Source of the DNA: Ciborinia camelliae
Taxonomy: Eukaryota > Ascomycota > Leotiomycetes > Helotiales > Sclerotiniaceae
Length of the DNA: 64,000 bases
Assembly: GCA_025890175.1 (NCBI GenBank)
Contig: JANPYM010000003.1
Coordinates: 1,461,795 to 1,525,794, forward strand
Direction of reading: 5' to 3'
Shown here in pieces: positions 1-12,188 of the stretch. Numbering within the stretch: position 1 is the stretch's first letter; each line of letters starts with the position of its first letter. The notes beneath the pieces are model-generated. The model was not told where the DNA came from and did not search any database. It saw nothing but the letters and a program-made list of their open reading frames with translations. Both the position numbers and the translations under genes were made by a program.

Positions 1-317
1 CCGTATCTTTTAAAGATACTGCTACTTCCGGCCCAGTTGCTCTAATTGATATGAAACCATTCGTGGCGGCACAAACCCAATTCCCCATCATGGCACCACC
101 TTCACCAATTGAGGAGTCTCCCGTGGATACGGTGGTGACAGCTTCAGTAGAAGAGCCTACTTCTACTGGGGTTTCCACCGTTCCTTCATGGGAAGGCGCC
201 AAGGAGGTTCTGCATCCTGGGACAATTGTGCGCTTCGTTGGCAGAAGAATGTGGAACGCCTTCAAAGCCGTGATCTACTATCATGTTGTGAATATTTTCA
301 CACTTGAAGATTACTAG
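1..317 (+). CDS. C-terminal end of an unrecognised protein (partial)
   Basis: An open frame enters from the left edge (codons from base 3) and stops at 317, giving about 104 residues. The first ATG inside the window, at 51, is probably internal because the frame is open above it. The segment begins VSFKDTATSGPVALID, has a Pro/Ser/Thr/Glu-rich stretch (PPSPIEESPVD), and ends in a basic and aromatic part (IVRFVGRRMWNAFKAVIYY). I recognise no family. The low-complexity middle followed by a hydrophobic tail would fit the last exon of a larger gene, but this may be a chance open frame at the edge of a decayed region. Confidence 0.4.
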   Translation, partial: VSFKDTATSGPVALIDMKPFVAAQTQFPIMAPPSPIEESPVDTVVTASVEEPTSTGVSTVPSWEGAKEVLHPGTIVRFVGRRMWNAFKAVIYYHVVNIFTLEDY

Positions 318-597
318 ATCCACCAGGCTTTGACAATGTCTCACTGTCGCACCATGCTCGCTTTTTAAGCCAATGGTACAGTCCAAGACGCGTCTTCACA
401 GCATTCTGTCGGTCAAATACTTTTGGTTTCATCTCTACCCTTTTCCTCCGGTGGCCCAGGCTTGAAGGTTGTTCCCCTCGTCGTCTTTCTCTCGCGACTG
501 GATCCCACTTCTGCCTTGCTTTCCATCCAACCTATCCGAAGGCTTTTCGACAACGATTGTTAATCGACATATCTCCTTGAGGATGAACTGATATTAA

Positions 598-1221
598 TCA
601 ACTGAGAATTGATGCTTGCTTGCAACACTTGTTGCCGGCGTCAAATTCTCTTCCTTGCTACTCTGGCGTAGTAGTGGGGGAATTGACATGTCAATATTGT
701 GTGAGACACGTCAGTGTCGTACGGTTTTCCGTCATGCAGTAAAGTCATTAGTTGAATTTTGTCGCTCTCCTTCAAGATTACGAGACGTTAACTGAGAATT
801 GATGCTTGCTTGCAACAATTGTTGCCGGCGTCGACTATTCTCTTCCTTGCTACCCTGATGTGGTAGTGGGGGGACTGACATGTCAATATTGTGTGAGACA
901 TCACGTCCGATGTCGTACGGTGTACGCCGTCATGCAGTAAAGTCAGTAGTTAAACTTTGTCGATCTCCTTCTGGATCCCCTTCTAGATCCCCTTCTGGAT
1001 TCCCTTCTGGCTCTCCATCCGATCTCCTTCTCGATCTTCTTCAAGATGAATAGGCATTAACTGAGAATCGATTCTTGCAACAGTTGTTGCCGGCGTCAAG
1101 CATTCTCTTCCTTGCTACCCTGACGTGGTAGTGGGGGAACTGACATGTCAATATTGTGTGAGACATCACGTCCGATGTCGTACAGTGTACGCTGTCATGC
1201 AGTAAAGTCAGTAGTTAAACT
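598..1221. repeat. Three direct copies of a ~165 bp dispersed repeat
   Basis: Three related copies run in the same direction at about 598-765, 788-961 and 1057-1221. Each starts AACTGAGAAT and contains TTGTTGCCGGCGTC, TCTTCCTTGCTAC, the palindrome TGACATGTCA (near 684, 876 and 1141) and CATGCAGTAAAGTCA. Copies 2 and 3 are closer to each other than to copy 1. The spacer 960-1050 holds short GATC(C/T)CCTTCT-type repeats. No open reading frame crosses the copies. It could be a decayed non-autonomous element or a segmental duplication; I do not recognise it. Confidence 0.75.
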
Positions 1222-1849
1222 ACTTAAGATGTAAGTTACCCTTTGCTTGGTAACTCGGCTGCGCCCGTCAAGCGTAGTTGGATCTCCGGATCGTCTTTTG
1301 AGATAAGTCATCATCTTTGGAGCAGAGAGACACCACAATGTGTACCTATTTGAGGTCCCCATTATTAACAGTCTTGTGTGGTTGAAATTTTCGACCAACC
1401 TGGAAATTGAAGACCCCACTTTCAATTCTTCCAGTATTCAACATTTCAGTATTCTCTTACATCCTGGACATTCTGATCAGTCCTCCAGCACTTCAGATAC
1501 AGCTCGCCTCAATGTTCTCCTTTAACCCGAACATTATAACGTCCTCCCCAGAGGCCCTTGGAGACACGACTTTCGAATGCCTTGCATTGAACTTGCATGA
1601 AAATTTCTCTAAAAGGTAGACGTGCCTTTGATGACGAGAGTTTTTATGTGGATTCTTTGTAAGTTGTTTGATTCAGTACTCTCCCATGCCAATTTCTTCT
1701 ACATACATACAACTGTCACATACCATATTTACTACGGTACGATTGAATAGTGCAATGGAATACTACGGCAAGGCAATGTGTTTCCTGCACCCTCTTCCAT
1801 TACTTCGATACCAACACTTACCTTATATTGTTCATTACGATATGGATGA
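1222..1849. other. No gene seen
   Basis: Only short overlapping open frames without recognisable domains. It lies between the dispersed repeats and the tandem array and looks like decayed sequence. Confidence 0.5.
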
Positions 1850-3330
1850 CTGGAGCGAGTAGATGGCAATACCCTTTGGCAAGGAACGCTTTCTCATATA
1901 CCAGCTTCCTCGAAATCGATGGAACACCACATAACACCCACTGCTCATTACGACATGGCTGAATAACGCGAAGAAATGCTCATCCCCCTGGCAATGGATC
2001 GCTTTCCGACCCCCTATTCACTCATCTCAATAACTTACATACCCTACTCATTACGATATGGATAGCAATACCCTTAGGCAAGGAACGCTTCCTCCTGCAA
2101 TGGCTTCCCCGAAGTCGATGCAACACCACATATCACACACTTTTCATCTTGATTTGGATGATTGGACTGAAGAGATTGCAATACCCTTGGGCAAGGAACG
2201 CTTTCTCACTCACCAGCTTCCCCGAAATCGATACTATACATACCTCGCACTGTTTACTTTGATATTATATGGCTCGTCCCCTTGGCAAGGGATCGCTTTC
2301 CGACCCCATATTCTCCTATCTCATCAACAAAGTACGGCGAAGGAAGAAACGTGAAACGTAGATGCGCCCTTGGCAAGGCTGCATTTCCATACACTGATTT
2401 CTCCTGTTTACAAACATTAACGAAAGCGGAAGAAGTCGCAAAGAGATACTAATCCCTTGGCAAGGATATTCTTGCGCACTACGATCTCCTGCTATACTCA
2501 TAACTTTATCAAGGAAGAAACTTAGGGAAACGTAGGTGCTTCCGATTGCAAGGTTGCACTTCCATACACCCGTTCTCTTCTCTCATTTCGAATATTAATC
2601 AAAGCGCACGCAAAAGTCGTAACGAAATACCCTTCCCTCACTACGCTCGCTCTCTCCCTACAATCACCACTTTATGGAGGAAGAAACTTAAGTGAAACGT
2701 AGGTGCTTCCGATGGCAAGGTTGCATTTCCATACACTGGTTTCTACTGTCACACATTAACGAAAGCGGAAGCAAAGGTAGCAAAGAGATCTTACTCCCTG
2801 TGGCAAGGATTTATCTATTCTCACGCACTACGCTCTCCCCTCTCCTGCTCTGGATATAACTCTATGAAGGAAGAAACATGAGTGGTTCCCTCCGACGGCA
2901 AAGTTGCACCTCCACACACCGGTTTCTCCTGTTACCAATTAATGAAAACGGAAAGCAAAATTCGCAAAGAGATCCTACTCCTGTGTCAAGGATGTATTTA
3001 TTCCCACGCATTACGATCTCCCGCTATGGACATGACTCTATGATATCGCTCTGGACATGACTCTACCAACGAAGAAACATGAGTGAAACTTAGGTGCCTC
3101 CGATGGCAAGTTTGCACCTCCATACACCGGTTTCTCCTGTTACAACTTAACGAAAGCGGAAAGCAACAGTTGCAAAGAGATACCTACTACTTATTCCCTT
3201 TGGCAAGGATTTACATATCACGAAGCAACAGTTGCAAAGAGATGCCTACTACTTACTCCCTTTGGCAAGGATTTACATCTCACGCACTACGCTGTCTTAC
3301 TACGAACACGAATTTATGAAGGAACGGAGG
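1850..3330. repeat. Imperfect tandem array with GGCAAGG motifs
   Basis: From 2341 at least five units of 167-258 bp each begin (A)GGAAGAAAC, at 2341, 2511, 2678, 2867 and 3068. They share a (C)GTAGGTGC(T/C)TCCGATGGCAAG block, CCATACAC(C/T)GGTTTCT, ATTAACGAAAGCGGAA, a second TGGCAAGGAT and CACGCACTACG. The last unit has an internal duplication of about 62 bp (AAGCAACAGTTGCAAAGAGA at 3161 and 3223). The 1850-2340 part repeats related blocks (GGCAAGGAACGCTTTCTCA, CGAAATCGAT) at looser spacing. Short frames inside differ from copy to copy, so it does not look protein coding. Confidence 0.8.
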
Positions 3331-4401
3331 AGTTTGGACTTCGCAAGAATGATGGCTTTCATGCTGGAGTTCTTCGGGTTATGGTTATGGTTATGAATGG
3401 TCAGATGGTTTTCCTGACATGGCATGGGGTTTGGCTTCCATACTAAAAAGTTTCCGCATTTGATTCTCGATTTTGTTTCCTTCGGTTTCTTTGGTATGAT
3501 GTTGGAGTCTTTTTAGTTTTTTCAGCAGTCATGAGACAGTGTATGACTATGGTTCTGAGAGTACCCTTCGGGTTCAAGCTGTGATCGCAGCACCTCAATG
3601 AGAATATCCTCGAACATGATAATATGGACTTTGTGCTCGTGATATGTTTATACATTTGTGATATGAATCAATGTGATATGTATATGATATGATACAAGTA
3701 TGCGTAACATCCTTCGGGGGCAATTTTACTAGTACTTGAAGATATTTCACATATCCATCCTTGCTTCCTTCTGAGGTACTGACTGACCGCCATGCTCCTG
3801 CCACACTGGTCATACGAGAACTTGTTTAGTCAGTTATACTACTATTACACCAATTTGTTAGCTACCACTACCACCTGCACTTGTCATCACAACCTCACTC
3901 ATGCATTCATTCACTTCTCATGCCTAGTGATGTGGGTAGAATTGTTAGAATGGTAGAAAGGACTAAAGTACCCACATAGATTATCTTCTGTGTTTCTAAA
4001 TACGATTGATCGCAAACCGTGTCAACAGATGCACGAACAACAAACAAAAATATTTCTTTACATTTCTTTATAACAATACAAAACAACTACTGCAACTACA
4101 ACTTCAACTGCGTAGCAATGGATGTTAGACATATGATATGTAAGATATGCCCTGGACTCCATACTGGATTGATTGATCACTCCATCCCATCTCTTCTCCC
4201 CTCATATCTCTTTTACCCCCGATCGAACTGAATTGTTGGTCTCAGCTTAAAATGAGTAACAGGTTGGGGTATTATTCATTGGTTGATAAGAATCCAATAC
4301 CTTAAGATTCCCATCATCATGATTCCCCGTGTACCTTTACAATAACTTTCAAACATCACAACACTCTCTCAAGATATCGCAGTACAGGAAACTTTACAGA
4401 A
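3331..4401. other. No gene seen
   Basis: AT-rich sequence with scattered short frames on both strands and no recognisable domain. It separates the tandem array from the F-box-like pseudogene. Confidence 0.5.
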
Positions 4402-5401
4402 GTGTACTTCGTACAAATGAGCGAATCAACTCGATCTTTGGGCTGGGAATATATTTTCCTGTGTTACCCACTCTTCGAGAACATCTGTACCTACTTGGAT
4501 CCCAAGGATATTATATTGTTTCGACTGACCACCAAGCAACTTTCCCCATTGTTTGAATCTCTCTTCAAGACCCAGTGGAATATCAATCGCCAACTCACCC
4601 GTTTTGTCAAGAAACCTGTCAGATTTTGATCAGAGTTAGCCGATCACGATGCCCTCATATCTAGAAGCTTTGCTTTACAATTCTTTGAAAGGAGATTCTC
4701 GCCGGGTTGCGACCTGCATATATATGTGGAAGATTCAAATTACACGAGAAGTCCTGACCCGTTGGGCGAGTACTTGGTTGAGCATGAAGAATACAAACTA
4801 GAATCTGCGAAAACCGAAGAAAACGGTGGTTTAGTGCGCCGTGCACAAGAATTATCGTTTATTTCACAGGTGTTTTATAGATTTTTTGAAAGTTTTAGCT
4901 TTGAGTGTGCTTACATGAATTCAGGTTAAAAAATACCTTAGGAGAAGCTCGACCCAGGAGACATCGACCCAGGAGACATCGACCCAGATCCAAATTATCT
5001 ATACTACTATCCGTCCTGTGGAGGCGATCTTTCAGGGCTTTGATCGCACACTTTTCATGAACATCATCTCGTGGAACTTTGCTTGTTCCCTTTTCCCTGA
5101 TGTCAATTTCATCAAGAAGACGACTTACAGAACCAACAGAGGCAGAATTGACAACCCCGAACTTAACGGAGGCCACAGAGACGATGAAGCGAAATATACA
5201 CGTAGAGGGTGGAAACGGGAGAGAGCGCCCGCGAAAGGCGATACAAAACATCTACACTCCCTACAACTGGCCTGCAGTAGGAGAGTTGGAGATTCTTACA
5301 CATGGATGATCAAACTTGACACAGACGGTGTCAATAATGGTCAACCTACGATGTTTATTGAAGGTATAGACTTCGACTTGGAATCACCAGGCAGACTCTA
5401 A
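4402..5401 (+). pseudogene. Broken F-box-like family gene
   Basis: Frame 1 from an ATG at 4402 (alternative ATG 4417) reads an F-box-like segment (LFENICTYLDPKDIILF, then WNINRQLTRFV), meets TGA at 4627, and continues in the same frame as DHDALISRSFALQFFER to 4929. A second frame from about 4931 continues as IQIIYTTIRPVEAIFQGF and TLFMNIISWNFACSLFP to 5401. Both parts read as one protein, so one in-frame stop and one frame change break it. A 15 bp unit (GACCCAGGAGACATC) is repeated 2.4 times at 4951-4986, close to the frame change. I associate this protein style, an F-box-like head followed by a nucleotidyltransferase-like tract, with an expanded family in Sclerotiniaceae; that is memory, not a search. 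An intron could explain the frame change but not the TGA. Confidence 0.65.
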
Positions 5402-6560
5402 TATAGATTCCATCGTTCCAGAATCTCCTCATACATAAGGGTCGAATATATCGGGCGAATGATGACTGTGAAGCGCTGCATTCTTCATTACGAATATACG
5501 CAATCACCTTATTATTACGATTCTTTCGGATTCTGGGCATCGATGCAGCGAAAACTGAGTGATCTGTCTGGTGTTGAACTATCGAGGATCCATGGGACTT
5601 AATTGGAATCCCTTATCTTCAAAGCCCGAGGCAACCTAAGCATAATAGCTGGGCGAGGACCAGAAGGGTGGACATTGTATGATGACCATATTTAAACATG
5701 GTATGTACTGTATCTCAAGGACGAAGCTGGGAGATTAAGGAAAGCGGAGATTGATCATGTCGAATTTTAGTTTCACGTAGACGAATTAGAGGTATTCATT
5801 GCTGAACAGGAAAAATTTGAGAGGGACGGGCCGAGTTGGAATTGTTATTCAAAGACGAAGCAGACTTGGATATTGAGGACAGAATGGATGGAACTTCAGA
5901 GGGAAAATTTTGAATTAGATATGAACCTCAAAAATGAAGCAGAGATATTAAGAGCTGGACATAAGGGGTTTTAAGTGAGCACAGCCCAAATTAGAGGATC
6001 TGAGTGGAGAAGACGACGTGAATGGAAGTAGGAATATCGGAACCAACACCTCCGAGTTTACTTTGGGTTGGTATCGATCGACTTGCCTTGTCATGGACAA
6101 AGTGACCATTTCCTAAATATGTTAAAGGATCCGTTCATTTGGTCAGAGTCTTGATAGTTCAAGCTGGCTTTGCCTGGGAAAGTCCGACAGATCTACAAGT
6201 TGCGTAAAGACATTCATGATTGATACTCGTGTTCACTGGAATAGATGTGGCACAGTCAGTTTTTTATAAACATTTAGTTGTTCATTTAATATCCGAAAAA
6301 AATAACTTTCACATGTGATGAAGAAAGCCGGTATTCATTTTCGCATCTGGATTCTGCAGCGAAACCAAAATCTTTCTCATACTTGTGTTCTGATTTATGC
6401 CTTAAGTATCCCTCAGCTCGGCTTAGTTGGGAGATGTCGAATACTGTTAATGCGTTGAGAGTCATGATTTTCTTCTCTCGGAATATGTCAATAGATTGTT
6501 AGAGTAGGTTGTGCTATGTTCGATGATGCGCTATGCGGTTTGAATAACAGAATCTACAGG
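5402..6560 (+). other. Degenerate sequence with coding-like remnants
   Basis: No intact gene. From 5699 a plus-strand frame reads WYVLYLKDEAGRLRKAEIDH, and after a stop continues HVDELEVFIAEQEKFERDGP. It looks like a charged helical tail of a protein that has picked up stops. It could be the decayed end of the F-box-like gene upstream or of a neighbouring copy. Confidence 0.35.
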
Positions 6561-9050
6561 CGTTGAAAGCTAATGTTACACCACGCTGAAATACCCCATG
6601 TCCAGTTCTCCACCATCGATAAAGTCTTTCTTTATACTCTCTATGAAGCGATCAAATCCTGCCGATGCGGCAAAGCTGTCGTGTAGTTAATCCTTCGTGA
6701 TGACTTAGAACGACATCTACTCCTCTGGCATTTGTGGCAGCCAAAATTGCTGGCAGGAATGAGGAGTCGTGCGAATTAGATATATGGCTTTCTTCCATTC
6801 CGAATTCATCGGCGAGATATTTTTCTGTTCTTTCGTTTCAACACTGGCGTATATTTCCGCACCAAGTAGTTGGGCTACTTGGATGGCTGCTATGCTGACG
6901 CCCCCAGCTTCCAAGTGGATGAATATGGACTCGCCCTCTTGAATGCTGGCTAGGTTCTGTAACTTTTGGATTGTGGTCGAGAATATAGAATCTCAAAGTC
7001 CTCGTGGTCGTTAAAGTTTGCAGCAGACCCAGCCTGCTACCATTTTGGGGGGTTCTAAATCTATTTGGATCCACATCTGTAATGGGGGGTCCCATCCGCG
7101 TCACAATACTGGTAGATTGAAGAGTACGGGTAGAACTTTGGGTATCAACCTTTCCACGAAGTACAAGAACATCTCATGGTAGTATTGCCAGCATGAAAAG
7201 GTTTCAGTGCGCAGCAGTATGAAATGAGACTACTAACCTTGGCATTTAAATCCTTGTGTTTCCACTTCTATGAAATTGACATCCAAGTTTTCCACGGGCC
7301 CATGCTACGAAAGGTACACGGTTTCTGTAAGCCCCGGGGTTTGATAGCCAGTATAGAATGGCCTGCTTTCATCAAAGAGGTTGTTATAGTTTCCGCATGC
7401 TGACGAATTTGTAACAAATTATTCGTCAAGGATCCACAGAGCGTGTGCCATGTTTCCAGATGATGATGATGTAATGTCATCAAAATAGAGTACCGATTTC
7501 TATAGTAGGTTGTTCTAGCATAATGGCTCTTGCAACACAGTTGGAAATGGTGAACTCGGGATGTTGTGCTTTGAATAGACTCTCTAGAGTAGGCCAGATA
7601 ATTACTGCTACATTGTCCGCGAGGCACTTGACGAACTTCAGCTCCTCTTCTGTGATGTTTTAAAACGGACAAAGAAAATGGGGCAAGAGCCTTAATGTAA
7701 CATTGGCAATCGTTAACCTATAAAAGCTCACAGTAAGTTTATGAAAATAAAACAAGAGTGGGTTTCATACTGGTGGAGGCATGACAACATTAAATCGAGC
7801 CAACTTCGTCGGCTCTCCGGCCTGGCTATGGGTATCGAGCTGGGATTCGCATGACCGGTGTGCGATCTGATAGATTGCTCGGTTCCTGGCTTAAACCAAC
7901 CTGGTTCGCTGTGACTCTCAGATCCTTCATCTGCATATTGCAGTTGTAGTTTGTGCCGGATAGATTCGTCTTGGTGTTGATAGTTCTCGCTCCAGCATTT
8001 TCAGAAATAGCCACTACGACACCTTTAACAAACCGATTCGACGTAATTGTTGCTTCCATGATGCTAATTGAGACCGGAAATTTGACCTTCAACTAACAAC
8101 AACCTGCGGTCGAAGCCATAAGAAATGACTGCAATAAAGAATTTATGGCAAGTGGATGTAAAAATAATTTGTTCGCCGATTCAAAGCTGTTTCTCTCGAG
8201 CCTTGGGAAACGTATACTTACATTGAATTTCTGCACACCAGAATCACTCCTCAAGTACATATGGCGAAATTAGTCTGAAGTGAGAGCCAAAGTCAAACCC
8301 TTCCCGCGGAAAGTTCGTCATACTATGCCGCTGTGCAATCTTGTTTCATGTCAGCAAGACTTGTAATAGATTCATGGATATTTGCATCAGTGTTAGAAGA
8401 TACAAATTAAGGTAACCACTTGGATGGACGGTAGATACGTCATTTATGTATGAATTGATCTCAAAATGCCACCTATTCGTTGGCGTTCTTAGACCGGATC
8501 GGGGTAGATGGATATTGTATTTGACTGGAGGTTTATTTTAGCGTAGAAGAATCTTTTGTCTTACGTCTGGAAGAAAATCCACTTATAATTGAAGTAGTAG
8601 TCTGCTTATATTGTCGTAGTATTGATCTCAACATAATCAGTTTCATTGAGTCGCAGCCCTGCTGTAATATAGGCATTTTCTTATCGCTGCTTTGTGACGG
8701 AGAGCACTTGGAAGGGCAATCCCATTAGTTTTGCAATTTCTAAATAAAATCAGCAACGGAGCTCTATATAAAGGCGAATTTGCACGTAATAGACGCAAAC
8801 TACCTGTTGATGGCAGTCGCGCGAATTATAGACCGGATTGATTCCCCATCCTTCATAGGAGCATCGCTTAGTCGTCCCAAAAGAGGAACCTACCCCTCGA
8901 AATCGACCACATCCATCAGCCGAAGTATCAAAGCTGTGGCAAGTGGCTAACCCTCTAGCTTTCATAGCCAGTGTCATGCCTCTCTCCTCGTGGTATGACC
9001 TTAAGCAGCTCATTTCCAAGTGGAGCGATGCAGATATGTCTCGACTCTAC
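6560..9050 (-). pseudogene. Relic of a highly reducing polyketide synthase
   Basis: Scattered fragments, all on the minus strand and in the domain order of a fungal reducing PKS. At about 8806-9040 a ketosynthase piece reads CHSFDTSADGCGR and, in a shifted frame, LLGRLSDAPMKDGESIRSII, which is the segment after the KS active site. At 7500-7600 FTISNCVARAIMLEQPTIEI matches the linker before the ER domain. At 6700-6965 an enoyl reductase piece reads NLASIQEGESIFIHLEAGGV and AAIQVAQLLGAEIYA, followed by FDRFIESIKKDFIDGGEL. The pieces sit in different frames with stops and large deletions (2.5 kb in place of roughly 7 kb), so no product is made. The 7826-8092 frame may be DH or linker remnant. 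Confidence 0.75.
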
Positions 9051-10961
9051 TTTGTTGCCACATCGTAAGCCATGGGCAAACCAGAAAGCCTGATATTCTC
9101 GGCTCATCTATCCGAATATGACAGCATTTTAATCTAGAAGGGAGCTTCATGCATGTAGAACTTGGCTTGACCCAGCTTTGGATCCCGGTGATGCAGCACC
9201 TAAGACTCTAAAATACGAGTTCTCGTGAGACAGAAAAGTCATATGTTATTTGAGCAACGGCGTGCTAAGCCAGAGGTACACAAGAAAAGGGTGGGGGATA
9301 TTAAAAATAAGTGATGCAGAATCAGCCTGCCATTTTTCATTACTCAATCGATAATCGTAAATTTAAGTTCCCAGAGGGAATCGAGAATTTGTATGTGAGA
9401 TCGTGAGATTGTGATGTATCGGCGTGCATGAATGTCCGAAGTCTCCCAGATTCCTTTGAACTCAATAAGTTTATCGGTTGAATTCCAAAATGCCACTGAG
9501 CACACACTTCAGCCGCCGCATGTTTAAGGTTAGGGATAAAGAAAAGGTATAAATTCACAGAAATGTTTTCACTTGATAATGGTGTAGGCGTTATTTTCAA
9601 GCCTCCCCAGAAATGTACCCGCGAGGGGTGGAAGGGATAGGAATGGTTGTTCCGTGATAATTTGCAAGTTATTTTCGTAGTAACTACTTTTGTGTCTCAA
9701 TGTCTCAATGACTAGGTAATCAGGTAATCAAGAAGATGTGAAGTTGTAATGTTGTTTCTGCAGACAGGGCTTGTAACCTAGACTGTCTTACTGATTGCCG
9801 AATTACTAATCATGTGATACATGCGCCAGGAAGGCCGAGCATAGCGAAATGATTTTAACCTTGGAAAAGATGTACGCTGCCAATTTTCTTAAATCTCATA
9901 GCTTTTTATTTTTTATTTATATTTTATACTTATATCGCCGCGCACCAGTACACGGGGCTGCTCCAGTATTTCGGGCTTTCTATAGGCCAAAAGTGTCATG
10001 CCTAGGCCCCTGCATAGTGAATGCCATGTGAATCACGTGATCATCTCTTCTATAAGGTGGTGATCTCTCGAAGAGGATCCTTTCCTCTTCAACATAGTTC
10101 TTTTATGTGATTGCTGATACATGATGCTATTCTCATATGCTGACGTGACGCGTGTGACACTCAGGCTCAGGCTACTCTCGTATATCGATTGTACAAGGAA
10201 CTTGAATCTACGAGTAGTTTCATATATTTGGCGATCTTAGAGCAATATCATTGAAAGAATTTGGAAAATGAATAGATAACACTTGTATTCATACCTATGC
10301 ATACGTAGGTAACGATACTTGCAAATAAAGAGGCAACCTAAGGTGGGCTGTCTCCGCAAAGCTCATTGGATCTATCTTGTGGTTCATCTTTAGTGGATTG
10401 ATACCTTGAATTAGCCTAGGGTGATATCGTTCATCTCATTGACGGAGCTTTTGGTAGTCCTATTGGGCAATGCTGGTATTTTATGAATCTTGTTATCTTT
10501 CTACATTGAGAAATGGATTTTCACAAGACACATCATGCAGTACACCTACAGTGCCGCGCCGTGTCGCACAGTTTTTCTATATTTGCACGCAGGATGGAAA
10601 TGGCCTGATATTGACAGCATCCTGTTCGAGAATATCTATATACATGTAACTCGGAAACTAGGTTTCTTCTATGCCACTTCAAAAAGTATTGTAAATGGCT
10701 ACCACTGATTAATGTTTTCTCCGATAGAATCACTGCAACCCCAAGTGAGGGATGGAAGAATTGGGTACTTCAATCCTTATGAGTTGGGTTCCGTTTATTG
10801 AATCTGGTTTGGCGCTTTTCAGCACATACTCCGCTACGAACTAGGTATTCATCGGTCTTATATGAATATCTCAACGCACTCTGCTGCAGCTTTCGGCTCA
10901 ATATTTTTGAGCACAACATCTTTTGGAACTGTCCTTTTGAATCTATATTATTATCTTCAAC
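9051..10961. other. No gene seen
   Basis: AT-rich intergenic DNA. A minus frame at 9340-9600 (86 codons) has no domain I know. The right end is the promoter side of the SAT4 gene. Confidence 0.5.
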
Positions 10962-12188
10962 ATGTCATCTCAACTGACACCTGCTATGATAGCCGCCTCA
11001 TCGCAGGATATTAGCCCTTCAATAATGAATCTCTGCATAGTCATGATAGTATTCTCAACACTTGCTATCGTTCTCCGATTTTGGTCCCGTGCTCTAATCG
11101 AAGGGATACAAAAGTTTTGGTGGGATGATTGGTTAGCATTGTTCACTTGGGTAAGCGATTTCCTCTCTTGGTTCCCTAAGTATGGCTTGTTAAATTACGG
11201 ATCAACAGGCTGTGACTATCGTAGAACTCGGACTGACACTTCATTGGACTACTTTGGGTCTCGGAAAACATGTTTACGCTGTGCCTCTCAATGATGTAAT
11301 AGAAGGACTTCAAGTTCTTTACATCGGAACCTTCTTCTTCTACTTGGGCGTAGGCTTTGCAAAGTTTTCCTGCTTGATATATTATGTTCGAATCTTCACC
11401 ATCCAGAACAAATTCTTTCGAGCTGGCATATGGATATCCGGGGGCCTGGTGGCTGCATGGTTGGTAGTTTGTATGCTAGGGGCAATCTGGCAGTGTACGC
11501 CTATTGCTAAAGCTTGGGATCCACTACTTCCGGGCCACTGTCTCGATTATTTCAGCTGGTCAACTACGAGTAGCCATAGCATTCTTAACGTTTCAAATAT
11601 CGTTATTGATGTTTTAATTCTGCTTCTGCCAATGCCAATGATCTGGACTTTGAATATGGGACGTGTCCGTATTGCTCTCTTTATTGGAGTATTTGTAGCA
11701 GGATACTGGTACGTACATCTTGTCAAATCCAAATTATTCGCAATACTAATCAAACTTCTAGCGTCGTCGTCATCTCTACTGGTAAAACCGTAGCATTTGT
11801 GAAGGGGAGAATGACTTTAGCTGAAGACATAACCTGTGAGGCGAATTTTCGTTACCATTCTACGTCCTTTGAAGTCTTGTACTGATTCAACAACGCAGAT
11901 AATAGCGTCAAATGCTTATACTGGCTGACCCCTGAAGCTCCCATGTCCATTATCAGTATTTGTCTTCCTGCCATATTCTCCTTGTGCAAACGAGGTATCG
12001 AGCTTGGCCCATACTCTCTCATATCATCCAAAGTAACATCTAGAAGGTCACCGGGAAGAGGTTGGAATAGGGAGCGAAGCAAACAAGAAAATCAAAATGG
12101 GTTTGCAAAACTTTTTGGAGACAGGACTATCGGAGATCAAGAGCATGGAATCTCACAAACAGAATTGGTAACTCGGGAAAGTAATTAG
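10962..12188 (+). CDS. SAT4/rhodopsin-like integral membrane protein
   Basis: Model: exons 10962-11150, 11209-11708, 11762-11835 and 11899-12188, 350 residues, with GT..AG introns of 58, 53 and 63 nt. The start ATG follows TTCAAC and gives MSSQLTPAM. The protein has about seven hydrophobic segments and family marks: RFWSRALIEG then FWWDDWLALF after the first helix, GLGKHVYAV, FAKFSCLIYYVRIF, WQCTPIAKAWDP, VSNIVIDVLILLLPMPMIW and PMSIISICLPAIF. The tail is basic and hydrophilic. This is the fungal SAT4 (rhodopsin-like) domain family at the membrane; members are common beside secondary metabolite genes and their biochemical role is mostly unknown. It lies downstream of the dead PKS and 0.7 kb before the hydrolase. 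Confidence 0.85.
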
